Below are positions 43,893-54,909 of a stretch of 64,000 nt of DNA, piece by piece. Source of the DNA: Pelobacter seleniigenes DSM 18267 (lineage in GTDB: Bacteria > Desulfobacterota > Desulfuromonadia > Desulfuromonadales > Geopsychrobacteraceae); the NCBI RefSeq assembly GCF_000711225.1, contig NZ_JOMG01000002.1:1996501-2060500 (forward strand). The letters are read 5' to 3'. The translations under genes were made by a program, and so were the position numbers. Position 1 is the stretch's first letter. Each line of letters starts with the position of its first letter. The notes below the pieces were generated by a model. It saw nothing but the letters and a program-made list of their open reading frames with translations. It made no database searches and had not been told where the DNA came from.

Positions 43893-46031
43893 TTATTTTC
43901 CTTCAATCGCATCCAGGGTCTGGCCGGCCGAGTAGACGATTGAGGTACCGGGGCCGAAAATTTTGCTGGCTCCGGCTGCGTACAGGGCATCGTAGTCCTG
44001 GTGGGGGATAACCCCGCCGCAAACAACGGCAATGTCTTCGGCTTCGAGTTTTTTGAGCTCTTCGACCAGCTGCGGAACCAAGGTCTTGTGGCCCGCGGCC
44101 AGGCTCGAAACACCGACCACATGGACGTCATTTTCAACGGCCATCTTGGCGGTTTCCTCCGGGGTCATGAAGAGCGGGCTGACATCGACGTCAAAGCCGG
44201 CGTCGGCGTAAGCAGTGGCAACCACTTTGGCACCGCGGTCATGGCCGTCCTGACCCATCTTGGCGATGAGGATCCGGGGGCGGCGACCTTCTTTGGCGGC
44301 AAAGGCGTCGACCCGTTTTTTCAATTCGGCAAAATCACTATCTTCACTCACGACCGATCCATATGCTCCTGAAACCAGTTTGATTTCCGCCCGGTGGCGA
44401 CCGAAAACCTTTTCCATGGCATCGGAAATCTCTCCCACCGAAGCTCTCAGCCGGGCAGCGGCGACGCTCAGTTCAAGCAGGTTGCCTTCTCCACTTTCGC
44501 AGGCTGCGGTGAGGGCGTCAAGGGCCTGCTGACAGGCGGCTTCGTCACGGGATGCACGCATTTTCTCAAGGCGGGCGATCTGTGAGCGGCGAACCGCAGT
44601 GTTGTCGATATCGAGGACTTCAATCGGGTCTTCCTTGTCCAGCTTATATTTATTGACCCCGACGATGACATCGCGGCCGCTGTCGATGGCGGCCTGTTTT
44701 TTGGCAGCCGATTCCTCGATCCGCAGTTTGGGCATGCCCGATTCAATGGCCTTGGTCATACCGCCCAGCTCTTCGATTTCATCAAGGATTTTCTGTGCTT
44801 CCTCAATAAGCGAATTGGTCAGGGACTCAACATAGTAGGAACCGCCGAGGGGGTCGATAACGTTGCAGATCCCGGTTTCTTCCTGGATCACCAACTGAGT
44901 GTTCCGGGCGATTCGGGCACTGTGGTCGGTTGGCAGGGCGATGGCTTCATCCAGGGCGTTGGTGTGCAGCGACTGGGTTCCGCCAAGGACTGCAGCCATG
45001 GCCTCGATGGTGGTGCGGATGACGTTGTTGTAGGGATCCTGTTCGGTCAGCGACCAGCCAGAGGTCTGGCAATGGGTCCGCAGCATGGATGATTTGGGGT
45101 TCTTGGGGTTGAACTGAGCCATCAGTTTGGCCCACAGGAACCTGGCTGCCCGTAGTTTCGAGACTTCCATGAAAAAGTTCATGCCGATGGCGAAGAAGAA
45201 GGACAGGCGCGGGGCAAACGCATCGATGTCCAGCCCTTTGGCGATGGCGGCCTTGGCGTACTCAAGCCCGTCGGCCAGCGTGAAGGCCAACTCCAGTGCG
45301 GCATTGGCGCCAGCTTCCTGGATATGGTAGCCGGAGATGGAAATCGAGTTGAAGCGCGGCATGTTCTTGCTGGTGTATTCGATGATATCGCCGATAATGC
45401 GCATCGAAGGTGCCGGCGGATAAATATATGTATTGCGAACCATGAATTCTTTGAGGATGTCGTTCTGGATGGTTCCGGCCAGTTTTTCCTGGCTGACGCC
45501 CTGCTCTTCGGCAGCAACGATATAGTTGGCCATGATCGGCATGACCGCACCATTCATGGTCATGGACACGGAGACCTTGTCGAGGGGGATACTGTCAAAA
45601 AGAATCTTCATGTCTTCGACGGAGTCGATTGCGACCCCGGCTTTGCCGACATCACCGACAACGCGGGGATGGTCAGAATCGTAACCGCGGTGGGTTGCCA
45701 GGTCAAAGGCGACCGAAAGACCCTGCTGCCCTGCCGCGAGGTTACGTTTATAAAAGGCGTTGGACTCCTCGGCTGTAGAAAAACCGGCATATTGCCGAAC
45801 CGTCCACGGCCGACCGGCATACATGGTTGCCATTGGGCCACGGACGAAAGGAGCCAGCCCGGGGAGGGTGTCGGCAGTTGCGAGTCCGGCAATGTCAGCC
45901 GCCGTGTACAGTGGCTTGACGGTAATTCCTTCCGGGGTGTCCCATTTGAAATTGGAAAGATCGTCTGTTTTCTTCTCTTTTTTCGCCTGTGCTTCCCAGT
46001 CGGCGAGAGTCTTCTTTTCAAAACTGCTCAT
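43893..46031 (-). CDS. Methylmalonyl-CoA mutase (B12-dependent, large-subunit type)
   Basis: This 712-residue protein has the TIM-barrel catalytic part ([55 protein letters not shown]) and a C-terminal cobalamin domain with the DxHxxG motif ([13 protein letters not shown]). It isomerises succinyl-CoA and methylmalonyl-CoA. I chose the ATG at 46031 ([11 protein letters not shown]); the frame is open further upstream without clear family residues. It matches the alpha/large subunit alone; no separate small subunit is present, as in single-chain enzymes. The regulator gene lies upstream on the same strand. Confidence 0.95.
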   Translation of the reverse strand: MSSFEKKTLADWEAQAKKEKKTDDLSNFKWDTPEGITVKPLYTAADIAGLATADTLPGLAPFVRGPMATMYAGRPWTVRQYAGFSTAEESNAFYKRNLAAGQQGLSVAFDLATHRGYDSDHPRVVGDVGKAGVAIDSVEDMKILFDSIPLDKVSVSMTMNGAVMPIMANYIVAAEEQGVSQEKLAGTIQNDILKEFMVRNTYIYPPAPSMRIIGDIIEYTSKNMPRFNSISISGYHIQEAGANAALELAFTLADGLEYAKAAIAKGLDIDAFAPRLSFFFAIGMNFFMEVSKLRAARFLWAKLMAQFNPKNPKSSMLRTHCQTSGWSLTEQDPYNNVIRTTIEAMAAVLGGTQSLHTNALDEAIALPTDHSARIARNTQLVIQEETGICNVIDPLGGSYYVESLTNSLIEEAQKILDEIEELGGMTKAIESGMPKLRIEESAAKKQAAIDSGRDVIVGVNKYKLDKEDPIEVLDIDNTAVRRSQIARLEKMRASRDEAACQQALDALTAACESGEGNLLELSVAAARLRASVGEISDAMEKVFGRHRAEIKLVSGAYGSVVSEDSDFAELKKRVDAFAAKEGRRPRILIAKMGQDGHDRGAKVVATAYADAGFDVDVSPLFMTPEETAKMAVENDVHVVGVSSLAAGHKTLVPQLVEELKKLEAEDIAVVCGGVIPHQDYDALYAAGASKIFGPGTSIVYSAGQTLDAIEGK

Positions 46032-46174
46032 GATATCAATGCCCTTCTTCTTTAAGTCTTCTGTTGCAACGCAGGTTGACAAGCGGATAAAAATCACTGG
46101 CGGGATTATATACGCAAACCGATTATTTTATGAATGCCGGTCAGTTCCTGAATTATGCCGGTCACAATTTTTTT

Positions 46175-46735
46175 TCAGCGTGTGACAATAGCCAGGACCT
46201 CGACGGTCGCTCCTTCTTTGAGCAGCAGGCGGTGCTTTACGGTTGAATCAAAATAGACAGCGTCCCCCTCTGTAAGGGTAAAGCGTTCATCGTCCAGAAT
46301 GATTTCAGCGGTCCCTTTCAGGATCAGCAGGAATTCTTCGCCTTCGTGATTGTAGAGAGTCTCTTCCTTGGCCCGTTCGGTGACCGTGAGTAGAAACGGT
46401 TCCATCTTTTTGTTCTTTTTCCGAAAGGAGAGCGCCTCATAGGTGTACCCATGTCGGGTTCCGTCTTTGGAAATGACCCTGCTGACCACGCGACGCTCAT
46501 CACGCCGCACAATTTCATAGCGGGTATTCCCTTCTCCTTCCTCAAAAAAATAACTCATTTTTACGTCAAAAAAACGAGCAATCTTAGAGAGGGTCGCGAT
46601 GGGCGGAGAGACATTGTTATTTTCAATTTGAGAGATAAGCGCGGGTGAAAATCCGGTTTCGTTGGCTACATCCTGAAGGGTTAGTTTGCGCATTTTGCGC
46701 AGCCCTTTTATCTTCTGCCCAATATTGAATTCCAT
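46175..46735 (-). CDS. XRE-family transcriptional regulator with cupin domain
   Basis: This 186-residue protein has an N-terminal XRE helix-turn-helix (GLRKMRKLTLQDVANETGFSPALISQIENNN) joined to a C-terminal cupin (TLYNHEGEEFLLILKGTAEIILDDERFTLTEGDAVYFDSTVKHRL). Such proteins bind small carboxylate or amine ligands through the cupin. It is directly upstream of, and in line with, the mutase gene, so control of the methylmalonyl-CoA genes is likely (inference). The cupin metal ligands are partly present (HEGEE, VKHR). Confidence 0.88.
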   Translation of the reverse strand: MEFNIGQKIKGLRKMRKLTLQDVANETGFSPALISQIENNNVSPPIATLSKIARFFDVKMSYFFEEGEGNTRYEIVRRDERRVVSRVISKDGTRHGYTYEALSFRKKNKKMEPFLLTVTERAKEETLYNHEGEEFLLILKGTAEIILDDERFTLTEGDAVYFDSTVKHRLLLKEGATVEVLAIVTR

Positions 46736-47393
46736 AATGAACCTGCGCGAAAATTTTAAAAATAAAAAGGTGTTCTGTTTAACGATGCTATAGCGAACAT
46801 GAGGTCAAAAGTCAACCGCAATAATTTTATCATTATTAAAAATAGGACTTTGCACCAAGCTTGGATCTTTGGGTTCTTAGGAAGCTGTCGGGAAGCGCGG
46901 AGCGGGCGGTGGGGATCCTTGGGCGAGCCTGGGTCGGGCGATTCGGTGCAGCAAGGCGGGGGTCCTTTTCTTAAGCCTTACTTGAAATAGCTCCCGCCTG
47001 CTTGACTGGCCGATCCGAATGGCGCTCGTTTAAGCAACTTTGCAGTAAACTCAGGACTGTCCCCGGGGTCATCGGGGGCTGTCCCAAGAGTTTGCGAGCC
47101 ATGAAATTGTAGCGGTTCGCACCGCAAAGACCTGGGACAGCCCCCGTGCGGGGACAGTCCCGGTTTTGCTGCCACCTCCTCTTAAACGAGCGCCATTCGG
47201 AGACGTCCCCCAAACAACAGGTTGGACATCACAAATATGCAGGCAGGTGGCAATGCTGCCCGGAGCAGCGGATTGTCTTTATTTGGCGCGGTTTTGGAGT
47301 GCTCCCAAAGCGTCGGTCCGGGGAATGAAAATGCCGGCCCGGCGGGGAGCTTTTCTTTTTGTGCGATCGATTTGTTGGCAGATAAAAAATCGC
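46736..47393. other. Intergenic region with a MITE, upstream of groES
   Basis: Outside the MITE and the groE promoter listed separately, the 280 bp left of the MITE are AT-rich near the regulator start and then GC-rich, with no gene, RNA or clear operator that I can support. The regulator's own promoter should be in 46736-46850. The 190 bp right of the MITE hold nothing recognisable. Confidence 0.3.
47017..47198. repeat. MITE copy upstream of groES
   Basis: The terminal repeats GAATGGCGCTCGTTTAAG and CTTAAACGAGCGCCATTC are perfectly inverted (18 of 18). The nested GGGACTGTCCCC...GGGGACAGTCCC and GGGGGCTGTCCCA...TGGGACAGCCCCC stems are intact, and this copy is closest to the consensus. No 9-bp direct repeat is visible at its flanks, unlike the copies at 6.9 and 22.9 kb. 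It shares orientation with the 22.9-kb copy. Confidence 0.85.
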
Positions 47394-47464
47394 TTGACAA
47401 TATTGGCGTGGCTATTATTATTACCCGTTGTTAGCACTCAAGCCATTCGAGTGCTAACAACGGG
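47394..47464 (+). promoter_or_regulatory. groE promoter with extended CIRCE operator
   Basis: TTGACA (47394-47399) and TATTAT (47416-47421) are 16 bp apart. The HrcA operator follows: TTAGCACTC (47431-47439), nine bases, GAGTGCTAA (47449-47457). The palindrome extends to 16-bp perfect arms, CCCGTTGTTAGCACTC and its inverse (47424-47464). HrcA binding here would overlap the expected transcription start (about 47428). No hrcA gene lies in the window. Confidence 0.92.
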
Positions 47465-47584
47465 TTGAGACAACCGGCTCGTAGCGATGTCAGCCTCAGG
47501 CAGCTTCGCCTGGGCGCTTGTCGTTCGATTGAAAACTATAGCGGCCATTGGCCACATTAATGTAAGTGAAAGGAGAAATTCAGG

Positions 47585-47875
47585 ATGAACATCAGACCGT
47601 TGCAAGATCGTATTATCGTGGAGCGTGTTGAAGAAGAGACCAAAACCGCAGGTGGTATCATTATTCCCGACACCGTCTCCAAAGAAAAGCCCCAGGAAGG
47701 TAAAGTGATCGCCGCAGGAAAAGGCAAAGTCACTGCTGAAGGTAAGGTTCTGCCCCTGGATGTCAAAGAGGGTGACCGCGTTCTGTTCGGCAAATACGCC
47801 GGCAGCGAAATCAAGATCGACGGCAAAGAATATCTGATCATGCGTGAAGACGATATTCTCGGAATCGTAGAATAA
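47585..47875 (+). CDS. groES: Co-chaperonin GroES
   Basis: This 96-residue GroES has the mobile-loop region and the conserved start [27 protein letters not shown] and end [27 protein letters not shown]. It caps GroEL during ATP-driven protein folding. It has the AGGAGA ribosome site seven bases before the ATG. It is transcribed from the CIRCE-controlled promoter about 150 bp upstream, with groEL following. Confidence 0.99.
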   Translation: MNIRPLQDRIIVERVEEETKTAGGIIIPDTVSKEKPQEGKVIAAGKGKVTAEGKVLPLDVKEGDRVLFGKYAGSEIKIDGKEYLIMREDDILGIVE

Positions 47876-47954
47876 ATATCAATTTCTGTCGATTGGGGCT
47901 GCCGCAGCGCTGGCGGCCTGACTCAAATCAAAAAAAGATCAGACAGATATTTAA

Positions 47955-49634
<1,680 letters not shown>

Positions 49635-49661
49635 TTCAGCCGGTCAACGCCTGAACCTCGA

Positions 49662-49697
49662 AGCCCTGTCGGAGAATTCCGACAGGGCTTTTTTTAT
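49662..49697 (+). terminator. Intrinsic terminator of the groESL operon
   Basis: AGCCCTGTCGGA-GAAT-TCCGACAGGGCT followed by TTTTTTT: a 12-bp stem with a four-base loop, starting 28 bases past the groEL stop. Confidence 0.95.
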
Positions 49698-49781
49698 ACG
49701 ATCAACTAAATTTGACGTAGAGTTGTGTCCCGGAGGCTATTGGGATCGTTGCGGCGCTGTCCCTATCGGGGGCCGGATTGA

Positions 49782-50759
49782 TTAACAGAGAATATATAAT
49801 TGAGACTGTTCTCGCGGTAGCGGCTTGACCAGCAGGACCTCTTCGCCGGCGTCCGTCAGGCAGAGGACGGCAACACTGTTTTCCTCTTTGCCTTTTCCGT
49901 AAGAGGCCACAATGGCCGCCGCCGTACTCAGTGCGGCACTGTCCGCCGGACCGCTGACCAGGCCGAGGGGGCCGCTGAAATCTTTGCAGCGCAGTTTGCT
50001 GTGCTCAGGTTTGGCCAACGCCTGCAGGCGGTCATTGTCTGCTTGATTACGCCCCAGAATCAGCTTGACCGTTTCCGTCAGCCGAAACTGGCGGCCGGCT
50101 TTGAGCAGCTCGACATCATTAACCGTTGCCGTGGGATCATGTTCAAGCAGGTCGCGCAGCTGGTTGGAAAAACCCTCTTCAGTCAGCAGGCAGCCGCCGG
50201 CCGAAGGCGGGTAATTGTGATATCCCCATTCTTTAGCCAGTGCCTGCTGTCGCTTGCGCGACCGGCCCTGGATATCCAGCAGTTGCTCCCGGTCGACCAG
50301 TCCTTCCCGTTCCATTGGGGTTTCCGGGAGTAGTTTGGCGCTCAATGGGCGCAGGACCCGTTCCGCATAGCTGGAGAGGTTAGCCACCGAGCGCAGGGCA
50401 TTGGCGTTTTGACTCATGGGCCGTTGCCCGAGTACTTCTCCGGAAAAGAGAAAGTCGTAGCCGCCCTGCTGCATCCGTTCGCCAGCCAGGCGGAACATCA
50501 GGGCATGGCAGTCGATACAAGGGTTCATGTTCCTGCCGTAGCCGTAGCGAGGCGTTTTGACCATGTGCAGGTGAATATCGCTGATATCTTCGATAATCAG
50601 TTCGAAGCCGATCAGCTGTGCGGCCTGGCGGGCTTTTTCGGCATTGAAAAACGGGGTGACGAAAGAAATGCCCGTGACCTCGACCCCTTGCCGCATCAAA
50701 GTCATTGCGGCGAGAGTGCTGTCCAGGCCGCCGGACATTAATCCTAGTGCTTTGCTCAT
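49782..50759 (-). CDS. PP-loop ATPase protein, MnmA/ThiI-like, function unresolved
   Basis: This 325-residue protein opens with an ATP pyrophosphatase P-loop (LMSGGLDSTLAAMTLMRQG). It has a cysteine motif NPCIDCHALMF and a later SAGGCLLTEEGF, a set seen in tRNA thiolation-type enzymes. The C-terminal 130 residues (DPTATVNDVELLKAGRQFRL..., LILGRNQADNDRLQAL) do not match MnmA, so the protein is MnmA-like only in its first part. It may thiolate tRNA or a cofactor. I took the ATG at 50759 because GGGAGAAC lies before it; the frame also starts at 50780. It faces away from the groE operon. Confidence 0.6.
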   Translation of the reverse strand: MSKALGLMSGGLDSTLAAMTLMRQGVEVTGISFVTPFFNAEKARQAAQLIGFELIIEDISDIHLHMVKTPRYGYGRNMNPCIDCHALMFRLAGERMQQGGYDFLFSGEVLGQRPMSQNANALRSVANLSSYAERVLRPLSAKLLPETPMEREGLVDREQLLDIQGRSRKRQQALAKEWGYHNYPPSAGGCLLTEEGFSNQLRDLLEHDPTATVNDVELLKAGRQFRLTETVKLILGRNQADNDRLQALAKPEHSKLRCKDFSGPLGLVSGPADSAALSTAAAIVASYGKGKEENSVAVLCLTDAGEEVLLVKPLPREQSQLYILC

Positions 50760-50780
50760 CTTTGTTCTCCCAAAAAACAT

Positions 50781-51232
50781 TATCGTTTTGTGCGACTATC
50801 ACGGCAATCTAGCACAGGCCAGACGCTCTGTTCAATCGCAGAAGTGGTAGGCGGGAAGGGGGATTGAATCCCAGCAGCAGAGGCATTTGGGCCGTTCGAT
50901 GTCAGCTATGAGGGGATCGGTCCAACTGCCTGACCGGGAAAGGCGGCTTATCCTGTGACATTTTCCAAGGGGTAGTAGCAGGTGTTGAAGAACAGCCTGC
51001 GGAGCCCGTGGATGGACTTTTTCAACAGCCTGGAAGTGGTGCGGTAGGGATTTGCAACAGGCCTTTTCAATGCCGCTGGCAGATTGCTAACGCTGATGAT
51101 GAGCAGGCCGGGGCCGCTGCAATAGCGAAAGGGCCACCTGCCTGCCATGATTCATCGCCCGGGTGATGCACCTCGCCGTGTCTGTCGAAGCGGCCCGGGA
51201 TCAGTTGATTCTGTTTTTAACTGCAGGATCGT
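50781..51232. other. Intergenic region with a short repeat fragment
   Basis: The region holds a 56-bp palindrome-ended fragment (50978-51033), with left end AGCAGGTGTTGAAGAAC and right end CTTTTTCAACAGCCTGG, the same type of ends as the repeat at 23281-23424. A 17-bp stretch within it (AACAGCCTGCGGAGCCC, 50991-51007) recurs at 53068-53084. No gene is visible in the remaining sequence; a downstream terminator for tatA was not recognised. Confidence 0.5.
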
Positions 51233-51454
51233 TCAGGACTTGCCCTTATTGTTGTCCGAATTGTCTTTGCTGTTGTCAGAGAGCTTGGTGATTTCGCCCT
51301 CTTCAATCTCTTCATCGTTGTCGTTCATGCCTTTTTTGAAATTGCGCAAGCCTTTACCCAGTGCGCCGCCGACCTGGGGAAGTTTGCCTGCCCCGAAAAT
51401 GATCATGACCAGAACCAGAATGATCAGTAATTCCTGTGTTCCCAACCCAAACAT
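51233..51454 (-). CDS. tatA: Twin-arginine translocase subunit TatA/TatE family
   Basis: This 73-residue protein has an N-terminal membrane helix ([16 protein letters not shown]), the hinge [13 protein letters not shown], the amphipathic helix region RNFKKGM and an acidic/polar tail. TatA oligomers form the conduit for folded proteins with twin-arginine signals. There is no tatB/tatC next to it, so tatC is presumably elsewhere. The ATG has AGGAGG at seven bases. Confidence 0.93.
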   Translation of the reverse strand: MFGLGTQELLIILVLVMIIFGAGKLPQVGGALGKGLRNFKKGMNDNDEEIEEGEITKLSDNSKDNSDNNKGKS

Positions 51455-51717
51455 AAAATCCTCCTCAAAACCTGTGTGGCTTTAGTCTTCAATCTTGGTG
51501 CGGAACCTTTCACCAACGGTCCCGAATCTTCTCGTAAGGCTGACAAAGATACACCGGATGGAGGGAAAAAACAATCAAAGTTCATTGTCTTTGCTGATTG
51601 TCCGGGCACGTGGAGCAGCTCTTTTCTCCGTATGGCCAGTCTGCTAAAGTAAAAATTAATGATCGGAGACTTTCCCGATTGTGAAACGAGGGGGTATTGC
51701 TGACCAACAGGGGGCTT

Positions 51718-51963
51718 ATGTTGCAAGATAACAGAATCGAAGTCGTGTATCTGGATGGCACCGCCGGCAAAGTCAGCAACGATGTTCTTGACGTTCTGAT
51801 TGCGACCGAGAAGATCATGCGCTTCAAGCGGGCGGAAGGATGGGTCGAAATTGTTCGTAAGAATGCCCGGTTGCGAGATTATCGAAATGCCGGATCTTAC
51901 CACGGCCAGGAAAGAAGGGCTCCCTGGCCGATGAAAAATGGCCGCGCTGGCAGTGATGCCTGA
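51718..51963 (+). CDS. Small GSU3473-like conserved protein
   Basis: This 81-residue protein (RIEVVYLDGTAGKVSNDVLDVLIATEKIMRFKRAEGWVEIV) resembles small proteins known from Geobacter and relatives as the GSU3473 family, which share the VxYxDGxxGxVxxxxLDxLIxxxxIxxFxRxxGWVxI pattern. Function is not known. The ATG at 51718 follows AGGGGG by five bases; a longer frame starts at 51697. It ends 40 bp from the convergent dksA-like gene. My identification rests on memory of the pattern. Confidence 0.6.
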   Translation: MLQDNRIEVVYLDGTAGKVSNDVLDVLIATEKIMRFKRAEGWVEIVRKNARLRDYRNAGSYHGQERRAPWPMKNGRAGSDA

Positions 51964-52002
51964 AACTCGAGCTGAGCGCGACTTAGCTCTGTTGCATTCC
52001 GG

Positions 52003-52359
52003 TCAACCGATTTTTTCCTGGCGTTCCTGCTCGGTTTTGCAATCGATACACAGGGTGGTGACCGGCCGCGCTCTCAGCCGATCCGCACCGATCTCTTCTT
52101 CGCAGCTCTCACAGAGGCCAAAGGTCCCATCTTCGATCCGATCCAGCGCCTGGCGAATTTTATTGATCAGTTTGCGCTCGCGGTCTCTGATGCGCAGTTC
52201 AAAGTTACGGTCCGACTCGAGGGATGCCCGATCGGTCGGATCGGGAAAATTGGCATTTTCCTCGGTCATCTCTGAAACGGTCCGGCCCGCTTCCTGGCGC
52301 AGGGACGCTAATTGGCCCATCAATAAATCCTTGAATTCAGCTAACGTCTTTTTATCCAT
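52003..52359 (-). CDS. dksA: DksA/TraR-family zinc-finger regulator
   Basis: This 118-residue protein has a coiled-coil hairpin (LMGQLASLRQEAGRTVSEMTEE... DRNFELRIRDRERKLINKIRQALDRI) and a C-terminal four-cysteine zinc finger (CESCEEEIG...CIDCKTEQE). DksA-type proteins enter the RNA polymerase secondary channel and mediate ppGpp effects. The ATG has AGGATAG nine bases upstream. This member is shorter than E. coli DksA, and the acidic pair at the hairpin tip (DPTD) is preserved, as needed for activity. Confidence 0.93.
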   Translation of the reverse strand: MDKKTLAEFKDLLMGQLASLRQEAGRTVSEMTEENANFPDPTDRASLESDRNFELRIRDRERKLINKIRQALDRIEDGTFGLCESCEEEIGADRLRARPVTTLCIDCKTEQERQEKIG

Positions 52360-52403
52360 AGCTCCTATCCTTCCAGGCCTGAAGTTTGTCAGCCTTTACA
52401 GAG

Positions 52404-52925
52404 TCAAAAAAGATCCCTGAGTTGAACGTAGATGATCAAAGCCAGAACTGCAACTGCAAGCCAGGCTGAAAAAATATCACTGCCTTTTTGCGGCGGATTC
52501 TCCGCCAGACGTCTGGTTTCAGCACTAATAACCGTTTCCGGAAGCACCTTCAGTAGTTGTTGCAGAAGGGTGCCGAAATTTTCATAGCTGTTGGAAATAA
52601 TGAGAAAGTCGTTTTCGCTGCTCAGGCTCAAAAAAGCACGTTTACGAACCTGGATTATATCAACGGAGGTCAACTCCGCAAAGTTCAGCGTCTTGCAGCG
52701 CAAAAGTTTTTTGACCTGGATCGATTCCTGCCCCAGGATGATGGTGCGCCGCAAACTTTCGGCAAAAATAATACAGGCCGGAAGCAGAAAAGCAGCCAGA
52801 ATAACCATTTTTGCCGTCGGGAGCCGTAAGTACCAGGCACTGCCAAGCAGGACGAAACTCAACAGCACCACCAGCCCCAACGGGATCAGAAAGGTTTTCC
52901 GAATTCTGAAACTGATTGATTCCAT
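52404..52925 (-). CDS. Predicted membrane protein with possible PH-like domain
   Basis: This 173-residue protein has two N-terminal membrane helices (FLIPLGLVVLLSFVLLGSAWYL and KMVILAAFLLPACIIFAE). A soluble central part follows (TIILGQESIQVKKLLRCKTLNFAELTSVDIIQVRKRAFLSL), whose strand pattern resembles bacterial PH-like domains, and there is a C-terminal membrane helix (AWLAVAVLALIIYVQL). I chose ATG 52925 (ESISFRIRK); the frame opens further upstream. It is 44 bp upstream of the dksA-like gene on the same strand. Function unknown. Confidence 0.55.
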   Translation of the reverse strand: MESISFRIRKTFLIPLGLVVLLSFVLLGSAWYLRLPTAKMVILAAFLLPACIIFAESLRRTIILGQESIQVKKLLRCKTLNFAELTSVDIIQVRKRAFLSLSSENDFLIISNSYENFGTLLQQLLKVLPETVISAETRRLAENPPQKGSDIFSAWLAVAVLALIIYVQLRDLF

Positions 52926-53169
52926 GCATTTATTGCCGGCTGCGCAAAACAGCGAGGCATCCTTTCCGCAGGTTTTCACCCGTTAGAATTTCTTATAGCA
53001 AGTGAATTTATCAGGTCTCGGGGATTTTGCCAACTCCCGGATGCGCATTTCTCGCGGGTGGTCTCAAAACAGCCTGCGGAGCCCATGACCGGGAAATTAA
53101 AATTAAAGGCGGTTTTCTTACGGATTGTTCTGTCCAGGTGGGGAAAAGCGCCTTTCTTCACCATGCCTG

Positions 53170-54525
53170 CTACATAAAAATATGCTCCAGGGCCTGGCTG
53201 GCGTGGCTGACCCCGATCAACTCAATCGATTTCGGAATGTCAATATTCTTCAGATTGCCCTGGGGAAGAATGCAGTGGGTAAAGCCGAGTCGCGCCGCTT
53301 CCTTGACCCTCAGCTCGGGCTGAGAAACCGCCCTGACTTCGCCGGTCAGGCCGACTTCGCCGAACATCACCATATGGGGGTTGATAACCCGGTTCAGATG
53401 ACTTGAGGCCAATGCGGCGATGGCCGCCAGATCGACGGCCGGTTCATCCAGCCTGACCCCGCCGGCGACATTGAGAAAGATATCCTGCCCGGCCAGGGAC
53501 AACTCCACCTTCTTTTCGAGGATCGCGACCAGCAGCGCCACCCGTTTATGGTCAATGCCGATGGCGGTGCGCTGGGGGGTGCCGAAGGAGCTGCCCGAAA
53601 CCAGCGCCTGCAGCTCGACCAGAATCGGCCGGCTCCCCTCCAGGGCCGCGACAACCGCGCTGCCGGCAGTATGTTCGGGACGCTCGGCCAGGAACAGCTC
53701 CGATGGATTGCCAACCTCGCGCAAGCCCTGCTCCTGCATTTCAAACACGCCGATTTCATTGGTTGAGCCGAAGCGGTTTTTCACGGCCCGCAGAATCCGG
53801 TAAGGATGCCCGCCGCTGCCTTCAAAATAGAGGACGGTGTCAACCATGTGTTCGAGGACCCGTGGTCCGGCGATGGAGCCGTCCTTGGTGACATGGCCGA
53901 CCAGGAAGGTCGGCAAGCCGTCGCCCTTGGCCTGGATCATCAGCTGGCCGGTACACTCCCGGACCTGACTGACGCTGCCTGGGGCCGAATCGAGACTGTC
54001 GCAAAAAATTGTCTGAATGGAATCGATGACCAGGAACGCCGGCTGCAGCTCCTTGATGCGCTGCTTGATCTGGGCCAGGGATGTTTCGGCCAGCAGGTAG
54101 AGATTGTCGGCTTTGACCCCCAGACGTTCGGCGCGCAATTTAACCTGGCGGGCCGATTCTTCTGCGGTGACATAGAGGGCGGTCCCATTCTGGGCGAGTT
54201 GCGCAAACGCCTGCAACAGCAGGGTGGACTTGCCGATGCCGGGGTCTCCCCCGACCAGGATCAGCGAGCCGGGCACCACGCCGCCGCCCAGGGTTCGGTC
54301 GAACTCGGCCAGCCCGGAACTGAGCCGGTCTTCCTCGCGGCCGCTGACTTCGGAGAGCTTCAGCGGCTTGCCCGGTTCGGCCAGGCTGCGGCTGTTGCTG
54401 GACGTCGGCAGCGGATGTTCTTCGACCAGGCTGTTCCACTGCTGGCAGTCCGGGCAGCGCCCCATCCATTTGGGGCTTTGAAAGCCGCATTGCTGGCAAG
54501 TGTAAATGGTTTTCTGGCGGGCCAC
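53170..54525 (-). CDS. radA: DNA repair protein RadA (Sms)
   Basis: This 451-residue protein has an N-terminal zinc finger (Cys10, 13, 24, 27), the RecA-like ATPase with Walker A GDPGIGKST (93-101), the RadA-specific KNRFGSTNEIG motif and a Lon-protease-like C-terminal domain (GGVRLDEPAVDLAAIAALASS). It promotes branch migration in recombinational repair. It is a single gene, 204 bp downstream of the membrane protein gene's start, on the same strand. The length is as expected. Confidence 0.97.
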   Translation of the reverse strand: MARQKTIYTCQQCGFQSPKWMGRCPDCQQWNSLVEEHPLPTSSNSRSLAEPGKPLKLSEVSGREEDRLSSGLAEFDRTLGGGVVPGSLILVGGDPGIGKSTLLLQAFAQLAQNGTALYVTAEESARQVKLRAERLGVKADNLYLLAETSLAQIKQRIKELQPAFLVIDSIQTIFCDSLDSAPGSVSQVRECTGQLMIQAKGDGLPTFLVGHVTKDGSIAGPRVLEHMVDTVLYFEGSGGHPYRILRAVKNRFGSTNEIGVFEMQEQGLREVGNPSELFLAERPEHTAGSAVVAALEGSRPILVELQALVSGSSFGTPQRTAIGIDHKRVALLVAILEKKVELSLAGQDIFLNVAGGVRLDEPAVDLAAIAALASSHLNRVINPHMVMFGEVGLTGEVRAVSQPELRVKEAARLGFTHCILPQGNLKNIDIPKSIELIGVSHASQALEHIFM

Positions 54526-54909
54526 GGGGTCTCCTCTGGCGCTATTTAGTTTTCATCCGGAACCGGCCCTTTTCCGCTGTGGCGGTGTCAATCTGCGGGT
54601 TTTCTTATGCGGCGTAAGGGACTACGCCTCCGCGCAACCCTTTGATTTCCTTGCCACAACGAAAAATTTCTGGTTTCCAGATCAGAAACATTACACTACC
54701 CCACCGGAGTTTCCGGATGGCAACTATTTAGAAAATGCCGCATCCTATGCCGAATGGCGATAACCTGTCAATTTTAAAGCAGGACTCAGCTCCAGGAACG
54801 GGTGCGGCTCTGTTCAGGGCGGGGTGGCTCTGGTATATTTTGAGCAATGCCCGGCAGGCTGTTGGCAAGCGGCTGCCGGAAGCGGATCAGACAATCAAAG
54901 GGAGAGCCC
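54526..54909. other. Intergenic region between radA and the DnaJ-domain gene
   Basis: This 384-bp divergent gap holds promoters for both genes, none of which I can pin down. A small inverted repeat, GGCGTA/TACGCC (about 54611-54628), has a six-base loop. No RNA or gene was recognised. Confidence 0.3.
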
